From assembly GCF_010692395.1 (NCBI RefSeq), contig NZ_JAAHHS010000039.1, forward strand, positions 1 through 35,599: 35,599 nt of DNA. The letters run 5' to 3'. The number at the start of each line of letters is the position of its first letter. Within the stretch, counting starts at the first letter, position 1. Positions 8,387-16,551 of the stretch are shown piece by piece. The notes below the pieces were generated by a model. The model made no database searches, was not told where the DNA came from, and saw nothing but the letters and a program-made list of their open reading frames with translations. This DNA is from Moorena sp. SIO3H5 (GTDB lineage Bacteria; Cyanobacteriota; Cyanobacteriia; Cyanobacteriales; Coleofasciculaceae). The translations under genes were made by a program, and so were the position numbers.

Positions 8387-9883
8387 TTATTCGTTATCTG
8401 TCGGTAAACCGACAAACCCTTTAAATTTGAACCAGAGCGATCGCATTTTCCAAAACTTACTGGTCTTCATCGCCGCAATTTCTACATTAATTACCTTCAA
8501 CTTAGCTTCAGCTTCGTTCAGTTGGTTCTGAATCTGCTGTAATTGATTTTGCTGAAAATCCTGAATTTTTTCCTGTGACTGTGCCAATTGTGACTGAGTA
8601 TGCTGGAGGTGTGAATGTATTTGGGTTAATTGTGACTGAGTATGTTGTAGGTCTGAGTGTACTTGGGTTAATTGTGACTGAGTATGTTGAATTTCTGAAT
8701 AAGCGTTTACTAACTGTGACTGAGTATCCTGAACTTCTGAGTTTGATTGATTTAATTGTGACTGAGTATGTTGAAGGTCTGAGTGAGCTTGGGTTAATTG
8801 TGACTGAGTATGTTGAAGGTCTGAGTGGGCTTCGGTTAATTGTGATTTAGTCTGCTGGAGGTCTGTGACAGTTGCATTAACCTGAGATTGCAAGGAAGCT
8901 ATCTCTTGATCCTGTTGCTCAATAATTTTCAGAAGCTCAGCACGCCTAGTCTCGCTAGTTTGATACTCAATTTGGGTGTTTTTATACTGAAATTGGAGTT
9001 GATTAAACTCAGATGATTTGTCCAGTAATGCCTGAACCATTCGCCCAGATGGACTCTTGAGAAGATAGTAACTAATTTGCTCATCAGTATAGCGCACCAA
9101 AGGCTGCCGACTAGCTACGAAAAACATATCATAGTCAAACAACTCTTGTTCAAATTGCAGAAACTCAAAACCGAGGTTCTTAAAGAATTGCGACACCCCT
9201 CGCCTACTCAAAAGATGGATATGCTCAATAGATTTCATTTGGTGTAAAAAATGATCGTTTTGAGCAACCATCTCTGAATAGGTTTTACCCTCTTCATAAT
9301 TTGGCATCTGGACAATGAAAATACCATCTTCCTTGAGAAGAGATGCCCCATGGCTCATGGTAGCCACTGGATCAGGTAGATGCTCGAGGACATCGTAGAG
9401 TACGATGGCATCAAACAATTCGGATCCTAGTTGCTGATCCTCGATAGGTCCTGACAAAATGGGGATATTGAATGTCTGTTGGGCAAATTCCACCACCCAA
9501 GGGCTAAGCTCTAGACCCATAGCATCAAAACCTGCCCAACCCATCATGGCCACAAAGCCACCATGAGCACAACCTAACTCAAGCACTTTGGCTGGTGGTA
9601 GTTTATAAGCCATCAGTGTACGTAACCAGTGGAGGCATCGCTCTGGTAAATCTTGACGGGCTCGTTGACGAATATCAGGAAAACCATAATGCTCGGTTTG
9701 ATAAGACAACCAGTATTCTTTACCGTAGAAGTCATGGTTATCATCCTGTACACGGAGCTGCTCAGACCTCAAACCAGTTTTTGACACTAGAGTGCCACAT
9801 TTAGAGCACGCCAAGTAGTCAGGGGAAAATTCACTTAGCTCAGTATTTCCACACCAACAGATATCTCTAAAGGTTTGTGTCAT
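8387..9883 (-). CDS. Zinc-ribbon methyltransferase with long coiled coil and FWKMR tail
   Basis: A 498-residue protein. It starts with a four-cysteine ribbon (C9, C11, C26, C29; CWC and CSKC pairs) as found before some sugar methyltransferases. A class I methyltransferase follows: VLELGCAHGGFVAMMGWAG (about residues 99-117), DAIVLYDVLEHLPDP and IFIVQMPNYEEG. Residues about 290-465 are a coiled coil built of 14-residue units such as LQHTQSQLTQAHSD, encoded by 42-bp tandem repeats. The C-terminus, MKTSKFWKMRSLWFKFKG, matches that of the downstream gene, 41 bp away, down to a shared GCGATCGC site in the DNA. Substrate unknown; glycan decoration or chain capping is likely from context. Confidence 0.83.
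   Translation of the reverse strand: MTQTFRDICWCGNTELSEFSPDYLACSKCGTLVSKTGLRSEQLRVQDDNHDFYGKEYWLSYQTEHYGFPDIRQRARQDLPERCLHWLRTLMAYKLPPAKVLELGCAHGGFVAMMGWAGFDAMGLELSPWVVEFAQQTFNIPILSGPIEDQQLGSELFDAIVLYDVLEHLPDPVATMSHGASLLKEDGIFIVQMPNYEEGKTYSEMVAQNDHFLHQMKSIEHIHLLSRRGVSQFFKNLGFEFLQFEQELFDYDMFFVASRQPLVRYTDEQISYYLLKSPSGRMVQALLDKSSEFNQLQFQYKNTQIEYQTSETRRAELLKIIEQQDQEIASLQSQVNATVTDLQQTKSQLTEAHSDLQHTQSQLTQAHSDLQHTQSQLNQSNSEVQDTQSQLVNAYSEIQHTQSQLTQVHSDLQHTQSQLTQIHSHLQHTQSQLAQSQEKIQDFQQNQLQQIQNQLNEAEAKLKVINVEIAAMKTSKFWKMRSLWFKFKGFVGLPTDNE
8591..8842. repeat. 42-bp tandem repeat inside a coiled-coil coding region
   Basis: The string TGACTGAGTA or a close variant recurs at 8591, 8633, 8675, 8717, 8759 and 8801, an exact 42-bp period. 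Each unit encodes 14 residues, two heptads, of the coiled coil in the gene 8387-9883. The exact in-frame period means the coil can lengthen or shorten by two heptads through slippage or recombination. The apparent open frame on the opposite strand here is a shadow of this repeat. Confidence 0.9.
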
Positions 9884-10033
9884 CTTGTTGTTACACCCAG
9901 GTGTTGATAAATTAGCTCGAACTTACGTCTGATTACAAGTCCAGATTGAAAACCCTTTTTTTAATTCAGTCCCCATAGAGGGAATAAAAATAAAGGGTCT
10001 TAAGAATTAAGACTTGGAAAACTGGGCCGTTAT

Positions 10034-13000
10034 CTACAACAGGTTAATGTTTTGTAGTACCGTCAAACCTATCAACGCTAATCCCCCACTACCCATGACA
10101 ATTCTGACCCTGCGGAGAACCTGAGGCTTCATATAGCCCAGATAGCCCACCATACCTAACATTAGTGCAATGGACAACAAACTACCCCCAAGACTAAAGA
10201 ATAGATTTCCTTGGATAGGAGAAACGAATGAAATTAGTTGCAGTAGAGTCCTGTCAGCATACATGGCGGTAGATAGCAGTAGTAAGTTGATCCCTAAAAT
10301 TAGACTAACTACTGGAACTAACAGGGGTTTTAGTCGAAACCAGCCTGACCGCAATTTCCAGAATTGATTGGACTGCATTGCAGCTAGAGTTGACCCTGCT
10401 TCTTGAAGTTCCCGCTGTTTTTGCTGAAGTTGAGCCTCTGCGTACCTCAATTGCTGTTCGAGATCCGTTGACTGAAGCTGAGTTGGCTGAACTTGAATTA
10501 TGGAGGGACTTGGGGGTAACTTTTCTTGGATTTGAGCCTGTAACTTCCTGAATTCTCCCCAAAGGGGGGAACCTATACCAGTAGTCTCATTTTTGATTGT
10601 ATTAGCAGTTTCGACCAGAACCTCTGCCACGGTATCGGCCATGTTTGACCAGGAAAATTTATTCGCGTGTTCAAACCCATCAGCAATCAACTGCTTACGA
10701 ACCTCTGGGTTTTGAACTTTGTACAGCGCATCAATCAGCTCGTAAACATTAGATTGATCCACATACAATGCTGCTTCCCCAGCCGCTTCAGGAAGAGAAG
10801 AGTGACGACAGGTAATGACAGGGCAACCACAAACCATTGCTTCGGTAACTGGTAATCCGAAGCCTTCGTACAGAGAGGGGACAACCAGAGCGATCGCACC
10901 AGAATACGCTACTTTCAAGTCTTCATCACTCAGGGGCAGAACCTGGGTTGTTATCCCTGCTGCCAGGGCAGCTAGCTCAGGTTCTAACTCAGGTGTACCA
11001 CCGACACAAATCACCCCAAACTCTTCCTTATCCACCAGCTTAGATAATGCTCTGAACAGAAAGATAGCGTTTTTATAGCCATTAACACCAGTTCTTTCTC
11101 CTACTAATAGTAAGTAGGGCTTGGTGACATTAAATTTAGTCTTAAACTCATTGATATCATCATCGCTTGCCGGGGAAAAAACTTTTTTGATTCCACAGTG
11201 AGCGACTGTTACCTTTGACTGGGAAATATGGGGGAAAAACTTAATCAGGTCTCGAGCCGTACTTTCGGATATCGTAATATAACGGGAGGCGTGTAAGATA
11301 CCGTAATGTTTTTCTTTCCAACCTGCTTCGTTAAGATTGGCTCCGATCACTTCTGGAATCATGTCATAAGCCATAAATACAGAAGGAGTAGATAGGGGTG
11401 CGGTATAGTAGCTGGAAATGAATAGATCAGTCCCTTTTTCATCACAGATTTCCTGCAACAAGTCAGCATCTGCTCCGGTTTTGTTGTAATCGTAAGCTCG
11501 AATGGGGCGATAGCGAATTCCAGGAATCCTCGGAGCCGTTCCAGCCCGGTCTAAAACAATCACATGGTTCCCAAAGCCATTAGTTGCCCATACCTCTAGC
11601 AAAGACTTCCAAACTTGGGAAATCCCAGAGTTAGGAAAAAATTGGAAAAATACCCCATCAACCACAATTTGGGGGAATGGTCTTTCAATCTTCATAGTTT
11701 CTTGCTTAAATTCCTCCAGTTGCAAAAACTGCCATGTTTCGCCGTCAGGCTGCTTCTGAGCAATCGGCACTATACCACAGATATCCGCCGGTTCAACCAG
11801 GGTTTCATCCTTAACCCAAGATAAATGTTGACGCAGAAAAACCGGAAATTTAGACTGCTGCTGTAGTCCCTGCCACTCGGCCAGAGCATTCTGGTAGCCG
11901 TAGTAGCTCTCCTTAAACTGCAATTGTTGTGGTGTTACATAAGCAAAATGTTGAAAGACCAGTCCCTGTGCTTCGGTTTCTCGATGTAGGAATGGATTAA
12001 TAGTTGCTATATCTTGCTCATGATTGTTTGACTGGTTTGACTGATTAGTTGGCGACGGTTGGACTAGCCTTGGAGGTTCGTGGGCTGCCCAGACAGCTCC
12101 CGGTTTAAACCTCCAGAGGCGCAACCATTCCTGTTTGGGGTTTTGTGTATAGCAATTGCGACTGGTGATAATTAAATTTTCTCCCACGAAATACGAACAC
12201 CAGAAGAAAGCAGCGGTTTTGTCAGGTTGGTCGATGAACATCTGTTGAGCTTTACAGATTTGCTCAGTTGTCCACAGCTCATCCACATCTACCTGCCACA
12301 AAAGACACTCTTGTTGGATATTCTCAAGGGGAGCATTCACCATTTCTCGCTTGCCCTCCCAGAAAACCCCATCAGGTTTGCGATAGACGGTGATCTGGTC
12401 AGGGTAACGTTCCATCAGTTGGTCGAGATACTCTGTGGTGCCATCAATACTACGACCGTTGTTATGAATTTCATCACTGACATGCCCACCCGTCGCTAAA
12501 CTCCAGGCAGTATCATGCTTCAATTTCGCTACACCTTCAATAATGTGCCAATGCCATGGGAATGGCAGTTTACTGAAGACGTCAATATGATAGCGAATGA
12601 AGGGTTCACCATTGAGAACAATGGTAAAAAAATGGATGGGAAGAGGGGTTGAGGCTTGACCTGACTTCCCAACAGAGTGGTGACTACCTGTTTTAGCAAA
12701 AATGGAGTAACCATTGCGCACAGACGCATTTTGATCAATCAGTTTATAGTTTTTATCTCTTAATAACCGATGGTGATTAGTATAATTTTTGTAGGTACAA
12801 ATATCATCAAGTAGGATGTATTTTGCTCCGTAAACCTGATCTAATTCCACCTCACCCGTAAACTCGGAGCCGTCGATTAAGACTAGATCAAAATCCTCGA
12901 TTTGGTTTTCTTGCTTAATGGTTTCAATCCCATCTCCAGAGGTTCCCATTTCCCTTACATAATCGATATCTTGACGAAGCCAACCTAAGACTTGTTCAAG

Positions 13001-13384
13001 AGGGTAATTATTTAGAGGGCTGCGATGGGCATGATAAAATTCCCTAACCTGATCTTCCTTAGGAAACTGCTCTAGAGAAATTGATGAAATATTGTAGCAC
13101 TTAACAAAAGAATCCTCCTGATAGCGTTCCCTTAACGCAGTAAAACGAGGTTTTGAAACCTCCATACAGAATAACGCTGGATTAGAAGGGTTTTCCCTGA
13201 GCCCCTTGACAAAGGCTTCGGTGCTTCCCGCACCGGATGAAGACCCAATTTCTAGAACCGTCTTGATATCTTCTTCCCGAGCTATTCTTTGAATCGATCT
13301 ATAAAAATCGTCGTCTTTAATCTCAGGAGGAATTACATAATCTAGTTCGGATTCTCTTGGCATATCAAACAAATCCTCACACAC
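10034..13384 (-). CDS. Multidomain methyltransferase / GT2-like / GT4 / coiled-coil / membrane protein
   Basis: A 1116-residue protein with at least five parts. Residues about 35-235 resemble a methyltransferase (VLEIGSSSGAGSTEAF; DLVLIDGSEFTGE). Residues about 245-560 look like a glycosyltransferase-2-like domain (IHFFTIVLNGEPFIRYH, LLWQVDVDELWT). Residues about 565-950 are a GT4 domain (FFPNSGISQVWKS; LYEGFGLPVTEAMVCGCPV). Then comes a short coiled coil (about 955-1001), the tail MQSNQFWKLRSGWFRLK, and three hydrophobic segments (about 1018-1116). It could make a linkage, methylate it and anchor to the membrane in one chain. The open frame starts with GTG at 13384 (spacing to AAGG very short); ATG at 13363 (MPRESEL) is an alternative. 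The GT4 call is firm, the middle domain less so. Confidence 0.82.
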   Translation of the reverse strand: MCEDLFDMPRESELDYVIPPEIKDDDFYRSIQRIAREEDIKTVLEIGSSSGAGSTEAFVKGLRENPSNPALFCMEVSKPRFTALRERYQEDSFVKCYNISSISLEQFPKEDQVREFYHAHRSPLNNYPLEQVLGWLRQDIDYVREMGTSGDGIETIKQENQIEDFDLVLIDGSEFTGEVELDQVYGAKYILLDDICTYKNYTNHHRLLRDKNYKLIDQNASVRNGYSIFAKTGSHHSVGKSGQASTPLPIHFFTIVLNGEPFIRYHIDVFSKLPFPWHWHIIEGVAKLKHDTAWSLATGGHVSDEIHNNGRSIDGTTEYLDQLMERYPDQITVYRKPDGVFWEGKREMVNAPLENIQQECLLWQVDVDELWTTEQICKAQQMFIDQPDKTAAFFWCSYFVGENLIITSRNCYTQNPKQEWLRLWRFKPGAVWAAHEPPRLVQPSPTNQSNQSNNHEQDIATINPFLHRETEAQGLVFQHFAYVTPQQLQFKESYYGYQNALAEWQGLQQQSKFPVFLRQHLSWVKDETLVEPADICGIVPIAQKQPDGETWQFLQLEEFKQETMKIERPFPQIVVDGVFFQFFPNSGISQVWKSLLEVWATNGFGNHVIVLDRAGTAPRIPGIRYRPIRAYDYNKTGADADLLQEICDEKGTDLFISSYYTAPLSTPSVFMAYDMIPEVIGANLNEAGWKEKHYGILHASRYITISESTARDLIKFFPHISQSKVTVAHCGIKKVFSPASDDDINEFKTKFNVTKPYLLLVGERTGVNGYKNAIFLFRALSKLVDKEEFGVICVGGTPELEPELAALAAGITTQVLPLSDEDLKVAYSGAIALVVPSLYEGFGLPVTEAMVCGCPVITCRHSSLPEAAGEAALYVDQSNVYELIDALYKVQNPEVRKQLIADGFEHANKFSWSNMADTVAEVLVETANTIKNETTGIGSPLWGEFRKLQAQIQEKLPPSPSIIQVQPTQLQSTDLEQQLRYAEAQLQQKQRELQEAGSTLAAMQSNQFWKLRSGWFRLKPLLVPVVSLILGINLLLLSTAMYADRTLLQLISFVSPIQGNLFFSLGGSLLSIALMLGMVGYLGYMKPQVLRRVRIVMGSGGLALIGLTVLQNINLL

Positions 13385-13575
13385 ACCTTAACAAAAGTTG
13401 GCAATAATCAATTTAGCAAGAGTTAACTTATAACTTGTTATATAAAATGGAATAGGTGACAGGGAATAATAAATAAATAGGGAACAGAGAATAATAATTA
13501 TCACAATTCATTATAAGTACCCTATAGTTTTTATCACCTGTTAGTCTCAGGCATTAGTCTAAGGTGTTATCCTCA

Positions 13576-14547
13576 TCAGACTTGTTCCAAATTTGTCAAG
13601 TTTAGTTTGATATTAGCACTTTGTCCATTCTGATTTATACCGGTTTCCTTCTCTACAATTTTCGCAATTTCAGCAATTTTTGCCCGGGCTTGCTCTAATT
13701 CGAGCTTAAGGGCATTGTATTCCGTTTCAACGGCCTGATATTTGTTTTCAAGGGCTGTATAGTTTATATTGAGTGCATTTTTACCACTTTCAGAATTTTG
13801 AAGCCATTCTCTCAGGTTAATGACGAATTCCTGATATTTGAGGATTCTTCTGTTCAACCAGTACGGATCTTGATACATTGGGCATTGGTTCTGAATACTA
13901 TAGGATTCAGGTAAGGATAGTCTTAACTGACTAGAAATGCCTCCTGCATAATAGGATGTCATTTTCCGAGGATAGTAACACAATTTCACAGTTTCATTCT
14001 GGATTAGCCTCAGAAACCATTCATAATCCGATGATATTCTGTAGCGTTCATTGAAAAGCCCTATCTTAGAGAAAAATAAGTTAGCTCTGGAGAAGCTGGC
14101 TTGGTGAGGCAAACATCCACAGATCAGTTCATCAGCTACCTCTTCAGGCATGGGAGGCTTGACTAAAATGGTAGACCCAGATTGCTCTCTAACCTCTAGG
14201 TCTCCATACACAAAATCACAGGAGGGATTTGCTAACAGGAAGTTAACGGTATTTTCGATAACTTTATCATCAAAATAATAGTCATCTGAGTTAATAAAAC
14301 CAATAAACTCACCAGAGGAGTACCTAATTCCCTTATTCATGGCTTCGTAGATACCGCCATCAGGTTCGCTAATAAATCGGCTAATCTTATCGCTATATTT
14401 ATGAGCAATCTCCTTAGTTTTGTCTTGGGAGTTGCCATCAATAATAATGTACTCTATATCCTCATAGGTCTGAGAGACGACACTCTTGATCGCTCGCTCT
14501 ATAAACCGCTCAGCATTTTTACATACAGTGATAATTGAAATCCTCAC
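13576..14547 (-). CDS. Glycosyltransferase family 2 with C-terminal coiled coil
   Basis: A 323-residue protein. The GT-A domain occupies about residues 1-220, with ISIITVCKNAERFIERAI, the nucleotide-binding IEYIIIDGNSQDKT, EPDGGIYEAMNKGI, and the metal-binding FINSDDYYF. Residues about 255-305 are strongly heptad-like (LENKYQAVETEYNALKLELE), a coiled coil resembling that in the downstream neighbours but without their FWKLR tail. This type of GT2 adds sugars to lipid-linked glycans in the cytoplasm. It lies between the Wzt-like ATPase gene (167 bp upstream) and the 1116-aa enzyme gene (191 bp downstream), all in one direction. Donor sugar unknown. Confidence 0.88.
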   Translation of the reverse strand: MRISIITVCKNAERFIERAIKSVVSQTYEDIEYIIIDGNSQDKTKEIAHKYSDKISRFISEPDGGIYEAMNKGIRYSSGEFIGFINSDDYYFDDKVIENTVNFLLANPSCDFVYGDLEVREQSGSTILVKPPMPEEVADELICGCLPHQASFSRANLFFSKIGLFNERYRISSDYEWFLRLIQNETVKLCYYPRKMTSYYAGGISSQLRLSLPESYSIQNQCPMYQDPYWLNRRILKYQEFVINLREWLQNSESGKNALNINYTALENKYQAVETEYNALKLELEQARAKIAEIAKIVEKETGINQNGQSANIKLNLTNLEQV

Positions 14548-14599
14548 ACTTCCTCCTCGGAATTATCACTATTAAAGTGATCATACTGGTTTAAGTATA

Positions 14600-14637
14600 G
14601 GTTGAACTATAGGTTGAACTATAGGGTTTAACTATAT
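14600..14637. repeat. Short direct repeat upstream of the GT2 gene
   Basis: The unit AGGTTGAACTAT occurs twice in a row, followed by a diverged third copy. It lies in the 167-bp space between the Wzt-like gene and the GT2 start at 14547, where a promoter or regulator site could be. No function can be read from it. Confidence 0.5.
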
Positions 14638-14714
14638 TCCAACTGCTCAGATTAACATCTTTCATTTACCTTGAGCTTTTAACTTTTGTTTAAAATTTTT
14701 AACTTTTTTTAAGG

Positions 14715-15464
14715 TTAAATCACTTCCTTGACACTATCTAAGTAGGAATCAACTACCTCATTGCTCTCTCCCGCTAACTTGATTCTGCCTTTGTCTAACC
14801 AAATCACTCGCTTGCAGTAATGGCGCACAAAGGATAAATCATGGGAGACCACTAAAACAGTGGCATGAGCTTCCCAAAATCTTTCCATGCGTCGCTGGCA
14901 CTTAATTCTAAAACTTTGATCCCCTACGGATAACACTTCATCCAAAATTAAGATATCTGGCTGTACATCAGTGGCAATGGCAAAGCCTAGCCGCGCTGAC
15001 ATCCCTGAGGATAATCCCTTGACTGGCATCAACTTGTAGTCTTCTAGCTCAGCAAACTCCAAAATCGATGGGGTTCTCTGTTTCATCTCTTGTTTAGAGA
15101 AACCTAGCATTACGCCATAGAGTTTGATGTTATCCACTACGGATAGTTCGGGATCGAATCCAGCTCCTAGCTCAATCATCGGAGCGATTTCACCTCTGAT
15201 CCATACCTGACCCCCGGTCGGCTGTAAGATTCCACAGATAACTTTAAGCAGGGTTGATTTTCCTGAACCATTGGGTCCAATGATACCGATTTTTTCCCCA
15301 GCTTTTACTGCTAGATGAATGTCATCAAGGACTAAATTCTTGGATGGTTTGCGGTATTTTCCCTCCACAAACGATAGTATGGTTTTCTTGAGGTCATAGG
15401 AAAACTCTTCTTGGGTTCTTCGCCACAATGAAACCCGATCGAGTCTAATAACTTCTTGTGTCAT
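14715..15464 (-). CDS. wzt: ABC transporter ATPase for polysaccharide export (Wzt/KpsT type)
   Basis: A 249-residue ABC ATPase with all catalytic motifs: Walker A GIIGPNGSGKSTLLKVI (about residues 60-76), the signature LSSGMSARLGFAIAT, Walker B DILILDEVLSVGD and the switch His in VVSHDLSFV. The GEIAPMIELGAGFDPELS segment is typical of Wzt/TagH-type exporters of O-antigen, capsule or teichoic acid. It ends right after the nucleotide-binding domain, so it lacks the C-terminal carbohydrate-binding domain that some Wzt proteins use to recognise a capped chain end. Its ATG directly abuts the stop codon of the permease gene with no gap, so the two are co-translated and form the exporter at the inner membrane. 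Confidence 0.93.
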   Translation of the reverse strand: MTQEVIRLDRVSLWRRTQEEFSYDLKKTILSFVEGKYRKPSKNLVLDDIHLAVKAGEKIGIIGPNGSGKSTLLKVICGILQPTGGQVWIRGEIAPMIELGAGFDPELSVVDNIKLYGVMLGFSKQEMKQRTPSILEFAELEDYKLMPVKGLSSGMSARLGFAIATDVQPDILILDEVLSVGDQSFRIKCQRRMERFWEAHATVLVVSHDLSFVRHYCKRVIWLDKGRIKLAGESNEVVDSYLDSVKEVI

Positions 15465-16271
15465 CTACAACAAATCCATGAAGTGCGGCTGCCAAATTCG
15501 AAAGCAAGTCCAGCCTAAGGCGATAATTACTATGGCACTTAGGCATGCGTGTCCAATCAACCCTACATCTGGCAAAGCTCCTGACAAAGAAATCTGTCGT
15601 ATGCTTTCGATAATCGGCAATAAGGGATTTAAAAACAAAAATGGTCTAACCGACTCTGGAACAATTGCTGCTGGATAAAATACTGGAGAGCTAATCCAGA
15701 TCACAAAGCATACTAGTTCGTAGAAATAAGGTAAATCCCTAAAGAACACATAGAGAACACTGACGAGAAAACCGATGCCGATACTAACCAAAATTAAAGC
15801 GATTAACGGAAGACTCAACGCTAGCAAATTGACTACACTTTTTGAAGTAAGCAACGTGACAATAGCTAGGAGAGGAAAACTGCCAACAGATAACTGAAAC
15901 ACGTTAGCAGCAATGGTTGAAACTGGAAAGACACTGATTGGTAAGCGAACTTTATTCAACAGGGCACCATTACCAACTATACTGACTAATGCTTGGTTGG
16001 TTGAAGCGGAGAAAAAGTTAGTGACAAGCAACCCAGTAAAAGCTGCCAGAATATAGTTAATGGTTGAGTTGTCATAATAGGAGGCAAAGGTAGCACCAAA
16101 AATTGCTGTATATAGTCCTGTCATAATCAAAGGATTTAACAAAGACCAATATACTCCCAGAAGCGATCCTCGATAACGTCCCTTCAGATTTCGCTCTGTT
16201 AATATAGACAGCAACTCCCAATAGCGCTGGAATTGCGACCGTGCGGTGTTAGCCTTGAGGGATAAGGTCAT
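15465..16271 (-). CDS. wzm: ABC-2 polysaccharide export permease (Wzm type)
   Basis: A 268-residue membrane protein with six probable helices. The N-terminal LTERNLKGRYRGSLLGVYWSLLNPLIM is the amphipathic-helix signature of ABC-2 polysaccharide exporters of the Wzm/TagG group, and YFYELVCFVIWISSPVFYPAAIVPE is the conserved late segment. It forms the membrane channel that moves a finished lipid-linked glycan across the inner membrane, driven by the ATPase encoded immediately downstream. It is the first gene of the long minus-strand block, divergent from the plus-strand gene at 16552; the 280-bp divergent gap should carry both promoters. Confidence 0.93.
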   Translation of the reverse strand: MTLSLKANTARSQFQRYWELLSILTERNLKGRYRGSLLGVYWSLLNPLIMTGLYTAIFGATFASYYDNSTINYILAAFTGLLVTNFFSASTNQALVSIVGNGALLNKVRLPISVFPVSTIAANVFQLSVGSFPLLAIVTLLTSKSVVNLLALSLPLIALILVSIGIGFLVSVLYVFFRDLPYFYELVCFVIWISSPVFYPAAIVPESVRPFLFLNPLLPIIESIRQISLSGALPDVGLIGHACLSAIVIIALGWTCFRIWQPHFMDLL

Positions 16272-16511
16272 AATTTATACACCGAAGATATAGAACCGAA
16301 TCGAATATATACAACCGAATATATAGGGATTCAAGTTAGCCTCCCCACTGGTTCGTAAATGCGCATTTTTAGAACCATAACATATACTGCGAAGAAATTC
16401 GCCCTGTCGTGTTCCAACCCCGCACTCTTGGTTAGGGCGCGATCGCACAACCGTCCTGTTTCGGTCTGTATATTATTATCATAGTTTAGGGAAATTTGTC
16501 GAGTAGGAAGT

Positions 16512-16520
16512 TGCTATAAT
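16512..16520 (+). promoter_or_regulatory. Extended -10 promoter for the gene at 16552
   Basis: TGC followed by TATAAT (16515-16520) is a perfect -10 hexamer with an extended TG element, about 31 bp before the ATG at 16552. No good -35 hexamer lies at the 17-bp distance, as is common for extended -10 promoters. It sits in the divergent gap between wzm and the capsule-type gene. Confidence 0.6.
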
Positions 16521-16551
16521 CCCTTCAAAAGTAAGTATCTGACTTGATTAT

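Noticed and set aside
8575..8850. Plus-strand open frame with repeated VTEYVEGLSELGLI peptide
   Set aside because: It is the antisense shadow of the 42-bp coiled-coil coding repeat.
12529..12738. Short minus-strand open frame within the 1116-aa gene
   Set aside because: It is an alternative frame inside a well supported coding region.
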